From contig NZ_SRSO01000019.1 of NCBI RefSeq assembly GCF_004791695.1, positions 1 to 64,000 on the forward strand: a stretch of 64,000 bases of DNA, given 5' to 3'. The first letter of the stretch is position 1; the number at the start of each line of letters is the position of its first letter. Under the pieces are notes generated by a model that ran no database searches, was not told the origin of the DNA, and worked only from the letters and a program-made list of their open reading frames with translations. The position numbers and the translations under genes were made by a program. Source of the stretch: Flavivirga rizhaonensis (GTDB lineage: Bacteria > Bacteroidota > Bacteroidia > Flavobacteriales > Flavobacteriaceae). This document shows positions 12,769 through 22,887 of the stretch, in pieces.

Positions 12769-15312
12769 TTATTTTGTTATTTCTATGTGGATGCTTTTGC
12801 TTTCTAAGTTTTTAGAATGTGCAATAATTTCAACTTTTTCCGAGGTATCTTTGGCTTGAATAATTAATAAAGTCCTGCCATTGTGTGTGGTGCTTTTGTT
12901 GGATTGAAATTTTTCAACATTTTTTTTCCAACCATTATCTACGCCTAGTAATTTGGCATTTCCTTTAATTTCGAAAGTAATTTCCCTATCATCGGTTTTA
13001 ACGGGGTTTCCGTTTTCATCAGTTAATTGAACGATAATATGTGCTACGTCATAACTATTGGCTTTTAATTTTTTTTCTTCAGAAGTAAGTTGAATTTTAG
13101 TTGATTTTCTTGCGGTATTAATTTCAGAAGTAACTTCTTTGCCATTTTTAATTCCTTTGGCTATTAATTTACCATCTGCAAAAGGAACGCCCCATTTATA
13201 GATATGGTCTTCAAAATCGGATAGTTTCTTTTTTCCAAGTGATTTTTCATTTAAAAACAATTCAATTTCCTCACAGTTAGAATAGATTTCAACCGAAATC
13301 ATGTCATCTTTTTTGTAATTCCAATGTTCATTTACATCTTGCCAACTCCAAAGTGCCTTTTTCCATTTTTCAGGGTTTTTGGCAACAATTTCTCCGTTAT
13401 TATTAATTTTATTTATGGACTTATCTATGTTTTGGGTAGCTATGTGTATATGGGGTTCGTCATTCCATAAGGTTTTCATCATGTGGTAGGAACCTTTTGT
13501 GAATCCCGCAGAGTTTAACAAACCAGAGGTTGAAACACGCACAGGCCAGGGTTTTCTAATTTCCCCCATATAATCAATTCCTGTCCATAAAAAAGTACCC
13601 GATATAAAAGGGCGTTCCATAACAGCTTTCCACTCGTGGTATTGCCCTAGATTTTCGGTTCCCATAATGGGTTTGTCAGGATAGTTTTTATGTCCATAAT
13701 CGTACATAATACGCCTATAGCTATAGCCAATAACATCTAAGGCATCTGTGTAGCCTGATAAGTGGCTAACCGAAGGCAGAATTAAATTTGCTGTAACAGG
13801 TCTTGTTGTATCTAATTCTTTGACCCATTTAGAAAGTTTTTGTGCCGTTTTACCAATATCATATTTTCCTTTTGGAAGCGTTTTTAATTGTTGCTTAATT
13901 TTATCAATAGTATATGGTGGCTCGGACCAGAAATAATTTCCGTTCCAATTTATATTGTCAAAAAAACCTGTAGCTGCTGCGTTTCTGGTATAAGTCCATT
14001 CAATTTCATTACCAATGCTCCATTGAAAAATAGAAGGGTGATTCCTATGGCTTAAAAGCACGTTTTCTATATCTTTTTGCGCCCATTCCTGGAAATGTTC
14101 TCCATAACCACGTGTTATGTAATCAAAACTAATACGCTCGTTGATGTTAAAGCGTTTGTCTTTCGGATTGTCCCATTCATCAAATAATTCGTCTTGCACC
14201 AAGAATCCCATTTCATCACATAAGTCTAGAAATTCTGTAGAAGCGGGATTATGGGCTACTCGTATGGCATTACAACCACCCTCCCTTAAAATTTGAAGCC
14301 TGCGTTTCCAAACACCTTTAGGGACAGCTGCTCCAACCAAACCGCCATCGTGATGTAAGCAAACCCCTTTTATTTTTAAGTTTTGTCCGTTTAAAAAGAA
14401 ACCTTCGTTGGCATCGAATTTTATGGTTCTAATACCGAAATTCGTTGTGTAGCTATCAATCTCTTTGTCATTTTCTATGATAGAAGTTACCGCTTTATAT
14501 AGGTGTGGTGTGTTAATATTCCATAATTTCGGATTGGTAATTTCTCCATTTTGAAAAATATTCTTTGAAGAATTGGCATCAATTTTTAGTTCATTTTCAA
14601 TAGAGGTGACTTCCTGACCATTTTTGTCTAAAATTTTGGTGTGTAATAAGAATTTTTTTTCTGATGGGAACTCATTTTTAACCGTAATATTTAGCTGCAC
14701 TGTTGCTTTATTATTTAAAACTTTTGGAGTCGTTATAAAGGTGCCCCAAACGGGAATATGTAATTTGTTGGTGGTTATAAGTTTTACATTTCTATAGATT
14801 CCTGCGCCGGTATACCAACGGCTGTCGGCATATCTTGAATGGTCAACTTTTACAGTAAGTACATTGCCTTTTCCATTTTGGTTAAGATAGGGCGAAATGT
14901 TAAAATAAAAAGGCGAGTATCCATACGGATGAAACCCTAGTTTTTTTTCGTTTATATAAACTTCAGAATTATTATAGATACCATCGAAGAGTACGTAGGT
15001 AACTTCATCTTGGTTGTAGTTTTTATCAAATGTTTTTTTGTAATACCCATAGCCTTTACTTTTTAAGTAACCTGTGGCATGGGCTTCATAAGCAAGTGTA
15101 GAATCAAATTCATTTTCAATAGCCCAGTCATGAGGCAAGTTTACTGTTTTCCATTTTTTTATGGTATTAACCTGGATACTGTCATCAGATACGTGAAACT
15201 CCCAGTTTTGATTAAAATCAGCTTGTACACGATTACTTTTTGTTTCTTTTTTAGAATTGTTACAGCTAGAAACAATGAGGCCTACTAAAACTATGAGGAG
15301 AAATTTTTTCAT
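12769..15312 (-). CDS. GH2 glycosidase lipoprotein, probable beta-galactosidase
   Basis: A GH2 enzyme with a lipoprotein signal (VGLIVSSC). Two in-frame ATGs lie in a tandem 24-base duplication: 15336 and 15312. The second gives a normal signal peptide and is preferred; the first adds eight residues (MKKPLLII). Numbered from the longer start, acid/base E444 lies in [10 protein letters not shown] and nucleophile E561 in [12 protein letters not shown]. The layout is sugar-binding domain, Ig-like domain, TIM barrel and extra C-terminal Ig-like domains, unlike the LacZ-type enzyme ending this operon. It is the first gene of the operon and should cut beta-linked galactose, or a substituted galactose, at the membrane surface. 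Confidence 0.85.
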   Translation of the reverse strand: MKKFLLIVLVGLIVSSCNNSKKETKSNRVQADFNQNWEFHVSDDSIQVNTIKKWKTVNLPHDWAIENEFDSTLAYEAHATGYLKSKGYGYYKKTFDKNYNQDEVTYVLFDGIYNNSEVYINEKKLGFHPYGYSPFYFNISPYLNQNGKGNVLTVKVDHSRYADSRWYTGAGIYRNVKLITTNKLHIPVWGTFITTPKVLNNKATVQLNITVKNEFPSEKKFLLHTKILDKNGQEVTSIENELKIDANSSKNIFQNGEITNPKLWNINTPHLYKAVTSIIENDKEIDSYTTNFGIRTIKFDANEGFFLNGQNLKIKGVCLHHDGGLVGAAVPKGVWKRRLQILREGGCNAIRVAHNPASTEFLDLCDEMGFLVQDELFDEWDNPKDKRFNINERISFDYITRGYGEHFQEWAQKDIENVLLSHRNHPSIFQWSIGNEIEWTYTRNAAATGFFDNINWNGNYFWSEPPYTIDKIKQQLKTLPKGKYDIGKTAQKLSKWVKELDTTRPVTANLILPSVSHLSGYTDALDVIGYSYRRIMYDYGHKNYPDKPIMGTENLGQYHEWKAVMERPFISGTFLWTGIDYMGEIRKPWPVRVSTSGLLNSAGFTKGSYHMMKTLWNDEPHIHIATQNIDKSINKINNNGEIVAKNPEKWKKALWSWQDVNEHWNYKKDDMISVEIYSNCEEIELFLNEKSLGKKKLSDFEDHIYKWGVPFADGKLIAKGIKNGKEVTSEINTARKSTKIQLTSEEKKLKANSYDVAHIIVQLTDENGNPVKTDDREITFEIKGNAKLLGVDNGWKKNVEKFQSNKSTTHNGRTLLIIQAKDTSEKVEIIAHSKNLESKSIHIEITK

Positions 15313-15340
15313 TATTATGAGGAGAGGTTTTTTCATTATT
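15293..15340 (-). repeat. 24-base tandem duplication spanning the GH2 start
   Basis: Units at 15293-15316 and 15317-15340 differ at only two positions. Each carries AATAATGAAAAAA followed by CTCCTCAT on the minus strand, so the start codon and its context are present twice in the same frame. This creates two candidate starts for the GH2 gene. Confidence 0.9.
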
Positions 15341-15444
15341 TAGTTTTAAACAAAGAAGTCAGTTGCAATTGATTGTAGTTATTTAAATTCTAAATTCGTT
15401 TATATTAGTCATTTCAAGTGTTACACACGACTTTTAATCTATAA

Positions 15445-15469
15445 CATATGATTAATTTATAATCGTATG
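15445..15469. promoter_or_regulatory. Inverted repeat upstream of the GH2-led operon
   Basis: Arms CATATGATTA (15445-15454) and TAATCGTATG (15460-15469) match at nine of ten positions with a 5-base spacer. The element lies about 130 bases upstream of the first operon gene and just after the AraC-type regulator gene. A role as operator is inference. Confidence 0.4.
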
Positions 15470-15560
15470 GATTTAACCTTAATGTAATTATAAACGTAAA
15501 TAAAAAGCATATATAGATTAAAATATAAATTCTATTTAAAAATGATTTGAACGTACAGTT

Positions 15561-16457
15561 TTAATTGAATTTAGGATTTGATAACGCCTTTGTTTCACTA
15601 GTACGTTTTCTATATTCATAGGGTTTCATGTGCTTAATTTTCTTAAACATTTTTATAAAATGTGAAAGGCTATTGTACCCATTTGAATATGCTATTTCGT
15701 TAATACTCAAATCAGTTTCCCGTAAAAGTTTACAAACATTGGAAATTCTTAATTCATTCAAAAATTCTTTAAATGTTTTTCGAGTGTGTTTTTTAAAGTA
15801 CCTACAGAATGCGTTTGGTGTTAAATGCGTAATTTCAGAAAGTTGCTGTACAGTAAGATCTTTTTTGTAATAGGTGGTGATGTAATTAATGACATTATTC
15901 ATACGAACAAGGTTTTTATCGTTAATAGAATAGTTTTCGGATGATGAACTTAACGTTAGCTTGCCAGCATCATGACTCAAAATTTCTAATATTTCAATGA
16001 AGTGAATAATTTTTTTTGCACCTGATAAATGCTCTATGTCGAATAACTTGTTTTTTATTTGCTTTGTAATTTCACTACTAAATAAAATACCATTTCTAGA
16101 TTCTGTAAAGAGTTTGTCAATTTTGTTCATTTCTGGAATTTTCCGAAATTTTTCTCCTAAAAAGTTCAATTCAAAATGTATAACAATGGCTTGTGCTTTT
16201 AATTTTGAATTTTTTTCAAAGTATTTTGAATCATTTTTCCAACAATGTGGAACATTTGGACCAACTAGAACCAGTTCGCCAGGTTTAAATTTATCAATGT
16301 TGTTACTAACAAATCTGGTTCCAGTACTTTTAATAATATAAGTAAGTTCTAATTTATCATGGTAATGAAATGGATTATAAAAATATGGTACTATTTCATT
16401 AGATATATAAAATGAAAAATCACTTTTATTTGGAACTCTAATAAGTTGAGGTTTCAT
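15561..16457 (-). CDS. AraC-family transcriptional regulator
   Basis: A 298-residue one-component regulator. The N-terminal half looks like a cupin sugar-sensing domain (NPFHYHDKLELTYI, then GELVLVGPNVPHCW). The C-terminal 100 residues carry two helix-turn-helix units of AraC type (TVQQLSEITHLTPNAFCRYF, then SINEIAYSNGYNSLSHFIKM). It lies between the GH117 gene and the GH2-led operon, all on one strand, so it probably senses a galactan-derived sugar and controls both. The effector is unknown. Confidence 0.88.
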   Translation of the reverse strand: MKPQLIRVPNKSDFSFYISNEIVPYFYNPFHYHDKLELTYIIKSTGTRFVSNNIDKFKPGELVLVGPNVPHCWKNDSKYFEKNSKLKAQAIVIHFELNFLGEKFRKIPEMNKIDKLFTESRNGILFSSEITKQIKNKLFDIEHLSGAKKIIHFIEILEILSHDAGKLTLSSSSENYSINDKNLVRMNNVINYITTYYKKDLTVQQLSEITHLTPNAFCRYFKKHTRKTFKEFLNELRISNVCKLLRETDLSINEIAYSNGYNSLSHFIKMFKKIKHMKPYEYRKRTSETKALSNPKFN

Positions 16458-16533
16458 TTAATTGACTTATTTATCTAAAAATAAGCATTTATTTCTAGTT
16501 TTAAGGTAGTTTAAAGTAACTTATATAAATAAG

Positions 16534-17766
16534 TTATTTGTCTTTATCCTTGGCAAATTCACGTTTTGTGTCTCTATTAGAGCTAAAGCTAAACCTAACT
16601 AAATAATCGTTGCCCGTTAGCCAAGATTCTCCAGGGTAAAACTTTGTTTTATGGCACAATCCCCAACGTAAAGCTTCTGTAGGATGCTTGTCATTATCAA
16701 GCGTTGTGACTAAACCCATTGCGGAAGGTGCGTCCCATATATAAGACATAACTTCAAAATTGATACCATCTGGGGCATACTGAATAGTTCTCTTTTCTGG
16801 ACCATCTGCCGAATGTACAAGAGCCATACCACCTTTGTAAGGCCAAATGCAAATTTCATGACCCGATTGGGTAATTGGGTTATATTCTGATTTTATATAA
16901 GGTCCCTCTGGCTTATCGGCTATGGCAACCCCCCATCTTATTTCTCTACCTCCAGCCGTCATACGTTCTCCCATGCGCTCTCCTTTATAATAAAGATAAA
17001 ACTTGCCTTTATAGTAGAACAGCGTTGGGTCATGGACTTTTTGACTGTCAAAACTACCTTGTTGTTTTACTTTAAAACGACTGTCTTCTTCTCCAAGCCA
17101 TTCGCCATCCATGGCTGGTTCTAGTATTGGAGCTTCTAATCTTTTCCAAGGCCCTCTAGGACTATCTGCTACCGACATACCAACAGTATTAAAACTACGA
17201 TTGAGATAAGGAGCTTGTATGCTCTGGTAGACTAAATAATATTTACCGTTGTGTGCTAATACCTCTGGAGTAAATACTGATCGGTCATCATAAGATCCCT
17301 TTGGACCAAATGTAACTGCCAAACCTTGCTCAGTCCATTCCCAGCCATCTTTGGAAGTAGCGTACCAAATTTCAGTTTTATCCCAAGGAAATACTTTTTT
17401 TTCTGGATCTCCAGTTCCAAAACCATAGGTTTTTCCTGTAGATTTTGAATAATATGTATAATACAAACCGTCAACTTGAATAACCATGGATGGATCACGT
17501 CGGGTTACTCCTTTCTCATAACCAACATTTCCTTTAAGGTTATGGATTCTAAATTCGCCAAACCATTCAGCATTTTTATGATACCCACGTTCTAATGCTC
17601 TTTTGGAAGCAGCACTTATTTTATCTGGGTTGCCTATAGCTAAGAAATCATAATCTTCTTGTGAGTATTCCATGGTTTTTTCATCGTTAGTTTTAAGGGC
17701 TTTCTTGTTATCATCACAAGAAGTAAGCATTACGCTGATAATTAAAAAAGTTGTTAATAGTTTCAT
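16534..17766 (-). CDS. GH117 alpha-1,3-(3,6-anhydro)-L-galactosidase lipoprotein
   Basis: A 410-residue protein with lipoprotein signal (VMLTSC) and the GH117 N-terminal helical segment [12 protein letters not shown] used for dimerisation, then a five-bladed propeller. Conserved positions fit the family: D91 (TRRDPSM), D246 (KVHDPTLF) and H303-E304 (SGHEICIW). GH117 enzymes release 3,6-anhydro-L-galactose from the non-reducing end of neoagaro-oligosaccharides. The substrate product matches the dehydrogenase and cycloisomerase in the operon downstream. Some GH117 clades have other or unknown substrates, so the exact clade needs a tree. It is transcribed toward the AraC gene, 76 bases away. Confidence 0.9.
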   Translation of the reverse strand: MKLLTTFLIISVMLTSCDDNKKALKTNDEKTMEYSQEDYDFLAIGNPDKISAASKRALERGYHKNAEWFGEFRIHNLKGNVGYEKGVTRRDPSMVIQVDGLYYTYYSKSTGKTYGFGTGDPEKKVFPWDKTEIWYATSKDGWEWTEQGLAVTFGPKGSYDDRSVFTPEVLAHNGKYYLVYQSIQAPYLNRSFNTVGMSVADSPRGPWKRLEAPILEPAMDGEWLGEEDSRFKVKQQGSFDSQKVHDPTLFYYKGKFYLYYKGERMGERMTAGGREIRWGVAIADKPEGPYIKSEYNPITQSGHEICIWPYKGGMALVHSADGPEKRTIQYAPDGINFEVMSYIWDAPSAMGLVTTLDNDKHPTEALRWGLCHKTKFYPGESWLTGNDYLVRFSFSSNRDTKREFAKDKDK

Positions 17767-18427
17767 TTTTTTAATATTGAATTAAACATTTTTAAGAATA
17801 AGTAGTAACAAGAATAAAAATCACACAATTGCACGGGTAGTGGTAGACGGAGTGCCACTATCTTATCAAACAATCATAACGTTTGAGCGAGCTACAAGCT
17901 TTGATTTTATTTTTATCTCTTATTAACCATACAAAAGATGTGTATTGATATTTATTCTTATTCTTTTGTTTTTATTTTTAGAGCCACACCACATTCATCT
18001 ATTTTTGCCTCAGTGACTTTAGCTTAAATAATATCATCAGGCTTAAGGCTTTTCAATTTATTATTAATTTACTGAGAGGATGTTCATAAATCCAATTATC
18101 GGTCAATGTTGAAATCTTTTTGGTTCCTAAGTTTATAGAGTCTATTATACTTTATACGATTTGTATTTTAGGTTTTTATGAATGATTTAAGTAGGGTTAT
18201 AACTTAGTGTTATTTCATTTTCAAAATTATGAATTCTATCCTTTTCAAAATTGATCAATTATATCACATAATTAAACTTATCTACCTTAAATTTAAAACT
18301 TATGCTTTTATTTTTGATATTTTAGATGAAATAAGAGCAAATTTATTTCTAATGCATTATATTAGGACTGTTATTAAAGCAAATGCTTTTTGTTTCAATT
18401 TTTTATCTAATTAATTGATTAATCCTA
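17767..18427. other. Gene-poor interval with a possible decayed C-terminus
   Basis: No intact gene is visible between GH117 and the HTCS gene. On the minus strand around 17958-18044 the frame reads KPDDII, a stop, then AKVTEAKIDECGVALKIKTK before another stop. This could be the end of a lost gene but I do not recognise it. The part near 17767 should hold the GH117 promoter. Confidence 0.4.
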
Positions 18428-21400
18428 CTAAGTTTCTTTTTGTTCTGCCTCACGCTTTTTATAAGAAGAAGGTGTTAAACCAATCTGTTTTTTGAAAGCC
18501 TCCCTGAAATATTGAGCATCATTAAATCCGACTTCATACATAATTTCAGAAACTGAATGCATATTGCGTTTAAGTAATTGAGCCGCACGTTTTATTCTTA
18601 TATTTCGAATGAATGCATTTGTGGTAAATCCTACTAGAGCTTTAAGTTTTTTATTAAGTTCCATACGTCCTAATCCACACTCGCGCGCTAACATTTCCAC
18701 TGTAAAATCTGAGTTTGACATGTTATTTTCAATACAAACCATTACTCTATTGATAAATCTTTCGTCAATACTTGTTAGGCCAACTTCTGCAGGCGAAATT
18801 TCTATTTCATTTTTAAATTTTCTAATGATGTTATTTCTTGATTCTAATAAAGCCTCAACACGAGCCTCTAGTTCTTTTAAACTAAAAGGTTTAGAAACAT
18901 ATGCCTCTGCGCCTAACGAATACCCCTTAATTTTACTTTCTGGAGTATTTTTTGCCGTAAGTAAGATAATAGGTATGTGATTAATTCGGTCATCAGATTT
19001 CAGTTTTTTGCAAAATGAATAACCGTCCATACCTTCCATCATAATATCACTTATTACTAAATCAATATTATTATCGAGACATATATCAAAAGCCTGCTGT
19101 CCTTCTTCAGCTTTATATATGTTAAATTGAGTTTTAAAGGTCTCCTCCAAAAAATAGAGTATATCTTTATTGTCTTCCACAAGGAGTATACTTTGAAATT
19201 TAGTGTTGGCGGTATCTTTATTTTCAATTTCATCAATCTCAACAGCAGGTAAGAGCCAATGCTGATTTTTCAATTTACCATCAAGGGTTATATCTTCTTC
19301 TGATATTTCATCATAACTGTATGTGCTTTTATCCATGGGTAATATAACTTTAAAAGTAGACCCGATACCTTCTGCTGATTTAAAAGAAATACTTCCGTGA
19401 TGCATTTCTATAAGGTTTTTTATAAAAGATAAACCTATGCCAGAACCAAATTTACCTTCTGAGTTTGTATTTGAGAATCTTTCAAAAATATGTTCTTGAA
19501 TTTCATTTGGAATACCCTTTCCACTATCTTCAACTTCTATGTAGGCATATTCATTATCAGACCGTAGATTTACACTTATTTTACCACTTATTGGTGTGAA
19601 TTTAAAGGCATTTGATAATAAGTTGAACAGAACACGTTCTATAATTTCAGCATCAAACCATGTGATTATTTCCTGCTCATGGTGAACATTAAATATAATT
19701 TTTTTTCTATTCGCAACTTCATTAAAATTTTCACTTAATAGTATGATGAAATTAGTTAGGTCATTATAAGAGACTTTTAATTTCAATTTACCATGTTCAA
19801 GTTTTCTAAATCCGATTAACTGATTGATTAGTTTTAACAAAATTTTGGAATTTTTGAAAATTTTATCATAGTATTTTTGTCTGTCCAGTTCTGGTAATGT
19901 TGCGGAAAATGTTTGTAGTCTTTCAATAAACCCAATGATTAAGGTTAGTGGTGTACGAAATTCATGAGAAATATTTGTAAAAAATGTTAACTTAAGTTGG
20001 CTCAATTCTTCCAGTTTTTGTTTTTCCATGGCTTCTAACACATATTCATTCTTTTTAGTTGTTTTTATGATAGTAAATTTTCTAAATAACCATAAACCAC
20101 CTAAAAAAACAATTGTATAAATAAGAAGAGCCCATTTTGAAGACCACCATGGTGGTTCCACATATATACCTAATAAAAGTTCATTGCTGCTCCAATGCCC
20201 ATTGCTATTAGAAGCTTTAACTTTAAATTTGTATTTCCCAGGAGAAAGATTGGTGTATTTAGCAATTCGATTCAATGCGGATGTATATATCCAATCTGAA
20301 TCAAAACCTTCAAGTTTATAAGCATATTTGTTTTGAAGTGGTGCTGCATAATGTAAGGTGGAAAAGCCAATAGAAAAACTGCGTTCTTTGTGCTTTAGTT
20401 TTAGCTCGTCAATCTCATTGATATTTAGGGGTAAAATAACCCGACCATTCAATGTATCTCCAATTTTTACAGTTTCATTTAAAATTTGTAAATTTTCAAA
20501 TACTAAATTAACATCAAAACTGTCTGATAATATTTCTTTGGGATAAAAAGCATTAAATCCGTTAATACCACCAAAAAGCATTTCACCAGATGCTCTCTTA
20601 AGAGCGGCAAGCTCGGTAAACTCCATATCTTGTAAACCGTCTTCTAATCCAAAATTTTGGAACTCAAGTTTTTCAGGTGAAAATCTTGTCAGTCCCTTGT
20701 TGGTAGAGCACCAAAGATTATTATTGTCATCTTCAAGTATAGCTTTTATTACGTTGTTTGGTAACCCGTCTAAAGTGTTATATGATAAAAAATGATCTTT
20801 TGTTGAGCCTGATGAGGTTATAACTTTATTGAGTCCACCACCTAAAGTACCAACCCATATTTGACCTTTGGACGAAACAAAAATTGGTAGGATGTAATTA
20901 TGGCTTATAGAGTATTCATCGTTTTCGTCATGAAAATATTTAATAAAATTTGGGCTTGGTTTTATTTTTTCTTCAGAAGACAGCTTATTTAGTCCGTTGG
21001 CAGTTCCAATCCAAATATTCCCATTCTGGTCTTGCTTTAGGCTTCTTATTATATTTGACGAAATTGATTCAGGATTATCTAATTCATGTTTAAAGTTTGT
21101 TTCTTTTAATACTCTTCCATTTTCATCGACTTCGTACCTATAGAGTCCGCTATGATAAGTTCCAAGCCAAACTATATTGTTATTTTCAACTAAAGAGGTA
21201 TAGACTTGCTCAGTAGGTTGCATTGTATTTTTTCCTGAAATAAAGTTTCCCTTAAGTATCTGATTTTTTTTACCATATATAAAATTACTTGGATAACCAA
21301 TTCCGAGGAGGATTGTTGATTCATTTCCAGAATTTAGTTCATTAATGGTAAACACTTGACTTTGAATTCCATCTGAGGTTGGTGCTTTAATCCTTTTAAA

Positions 21401-22618
21401 ACCAGATTCGTAGTTATTTGCATCTTCTGATGATAAATAATTTAAACTTTCACCTCCATCAGTACCAATCCATAGGTTGCCTTCAGAGTCTTCAAATATG
21501 GAACGAATCTTATTTCTACAAAGACTTCCTTTGTTTTCGTTACGTCGGAAATGTTTAAAGTTTTTTTTGTTTGGTTTATATATATTGACACCGCCGCCAT
21601 TGGTTCCAATCCAAACAATGCCTGAAGAGTCTTTGGTAAGAGAAAGCACATTATCATTACTTAAACTTCCAGTATCTCCCCATCGGTTAGTAAAATGTTT
21701 AATTTTCTCTGTTTTATGATTGTCATAAGAAGCAATTACAACACCTTCACTAGTAGCGCACCAAATGGTTTGATCATCATAGGCTAAAATTTTATAAGCA
21801 TGTATAGGCCCTAAATAATTAAACTGAGCATTGGCTTTATTAATATCTTCTTTTTTTAAATCATAAAGATTATGTCCTCCTATAATTAAGCTATTTGATG
21901 TCTCTTGTATTGAAGTAACTTGACTTCTTGGATTAGTTTGGTAATTTTGAAACTGCCCTTTATTATTACTACTGCTATCGATATATCTAGAAAGCCCAGC
22001 AGATGTTCCTATCCATATGTTTCCATGTTCATCAATAAATAAGCAAGATATACGTTCACTATTCAGTGCTCCATAGCGATCTTCATTTTTTTTAAAAATT
22101 TGATTTTCGGCTTTTCCTGTTTTATAATTTACAGATAACTTGTTTAAGCCATTAGGGGTGCCTGCCCAAATAAATCCATTGCTATCAATAGCTAAAGCTG
22201 TAATTACATTGTCCGATAGGAAGTTGGGAGTATTTAATGTATTTCTGTAATGAAAAAAGTTCCCTGTACTTCTTTCATACATAGATAGGCCCTGATCGTC
22301 AGTTCCTATCCATATATTTCCATAAGAGTCTTCGGTAATACAACTTATCAAATTACTTCTAAGAGAGTTCGGGTTACTCAGTATTCTTCGAAACGTTTTA
22401 ATTGAATATCCATCATATCTATTTAGTCCGTCATAAGTACCAATCCAAATATAACCTATACTGTCTTGGTAAATAGCTCGGACATCACTTTGTGAAAGTC
22501 CGTTTCTAGTATTAAGTTTATCAAAGTCATTGCTAAAATCTTGAGATTTAGCAAAAAAAACAGAACAAAGGAAAAATATCTGAATAAAAAATAATTTTAA
22601 AGTAAGTCTTTTTGGCAT
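18428..22618 (-). CDS. Hybrid two-component system sensor-regulator (HTCS)
   Basis: The 1396-residue protein joins sensor, kinase and DNA-binding output in one chain. It has a signal peptide, about 14 periplasmic beta-propeller repeats (the D..G.IWIGT pattern recurs), a Y_Y_Y domain near 750-815 and a membrane helix near 825-850. A histidine kinase follows with H885 in FFTNISHEFRTP and an ATPase core with GSGIGLSFIK. A receiver has its aspartate in VISDIMMEGMDG, and an AraC-type domain occupies the last 110 residues. Such proteins bind an oligosaccharide in the periplasm and switch on a nearby PUL. It is divergent from SusC/SusD, its likely target. Confidence 0.93.
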   Translation of the reverse strand: MPKRLTLKLFFIQIFFLCSVFFAKSQDFSNDFDKLNTRNGLSQSDVRAIYQDSIGYIWIGTYDGLNRYDGYSIKTFRRILSNPNSLRSNLISCITEDSYGNIWIGTDDQGLSMYERSTGNFFHYRNTLNTPNFLSDNVITALAIDSNGFIWAGTPNGLNKLSVNYKTGKAENQIFKKNEDRYGALNSERISCLFIDEHGNIWIGTSAGLSRYIDSSSNNKGQFQNYQTNPRSQVTSIQETSNSLIIGGHNLYDLKKEDINKANAQFNYLGPIHAYKILAYDDQTIWCATSEGVVIASYDNHKTEKIKHFTNRWGDTGSLSNDNVLSLTKDSSGIVWIGTNGGGVNIYKPNKKNFKHFRRNENKGSLCRNKIRSIFEDSEGNLWIGTDGGESLNYLSSEDANNYESGFKRIKAPTSDGIQSQVFTINELNSGNESTILLGIGYPSNFIYGKKNQILKGNFISGKNTMQPTEQVYTSLVENNNIVWLGTYHSGLYRYEVDENGRVLKETNFKHELDNPESISSNIIRSLKQDQNGNIWIGTANGLNKLSSEEKIKPSPNFIKYFHDENDEYSISHNYILPIFVSSKGQIWVGTLGGGLNKVITSSGSTKDHFLSYNTLDGLPNNVIKAILEDDNNNLWCSTNKGLTRFSPEKLEFQNFGLEDGLQDMEFTELAALKRASGEMLFGGINGFNAFYPKEILSDSFDVNLVFENLQILNETVKIGDTLNGRVILPLNINEIDELKLKHKERSFSIGFSTLHYAAPLQNKYAYKLEGFDSDWIYTSALNRIAKYTNLSPGKYKFKVKASNSNGHWSSNELLLGIYVEPPWWSSKWALLIYTIVFLGGLWLFRKFTIIKTTKKNEYVLEAMEKQKLEELSQLKLTFFTNISHEFRTPLTLIIGFIERLQTFSATLPELDRQKYYDKIFKNSKILLKLINQLIGFRKLEHGKLKLKVSYNDLTNFIILLSENFNEVANRKKIIFNVHHEQEIITWFDAEIIERVLFNLLSNAFKFTPISGKISVNLRSDNEYAYIEVEDSGKGIPNEIQEHIFERFSNTNSEGKFGSGIGLSFIKNLIEMHHGSISFKSAEGIGSTFKVILPMDKSTYSYDEISEEDITLDGKLKNQHWLLPAVEIDEIENKDTANTKFQSILLVEDNKDILYFLEETFKTQFNIYKAEEGQQAFDICLDNNIDLVISDIMMEGMDGYSFCKKLKSDDRINHIPIILLTAKNTPESKIKGYSLGAEAYVSKPFSLKELEARVEALLESRNNIIRKFKNEIEISPAEVGLTSIDERFINRVMVCIENNMSNSDFTVEMLARECGLGRMELNKKLKALVGFTTNAFIRNIRIKRAAQLLKRNMHSVSEIMYEVGFNDAQYFREAFKKQIGLTPSSYKKREAEQKET

Positions 22619-22887
22619 ATCACAACAAATATCTTAAAATTATATTAATTTTTTCTTGAAGTAAAAACTCTCTCATAATAATCAATAAATCAAAATAAAT
22701 GTACAGTATATATAGGAAAATCATGGTACAGGAATTAAATCAATACATTTACCATTGCTTTTTGTGCTAAAATACCCTTCATGATTTATTTCCCCATTCT
22801 TTATGCCAGCATTTCATGTGGCGAGTTTCTGTTCGATTAGTATAATTTTATGTGTTATAAACTAAATTAACAATTAAACTAAATTTT
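22619..22887. promoter_or_regulatory. Divergent control region between HTCS and SusC
   Basis: The 269-base AT-rich gap must hold the promoters of the HTCS gene and of the SusC-led operon. I see no coding remnant. A possible promoter core (TATAATTTTATG) lies about 40 bases before the SusC start, but I cannot confirm it by eye. Confidence 0.4.
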
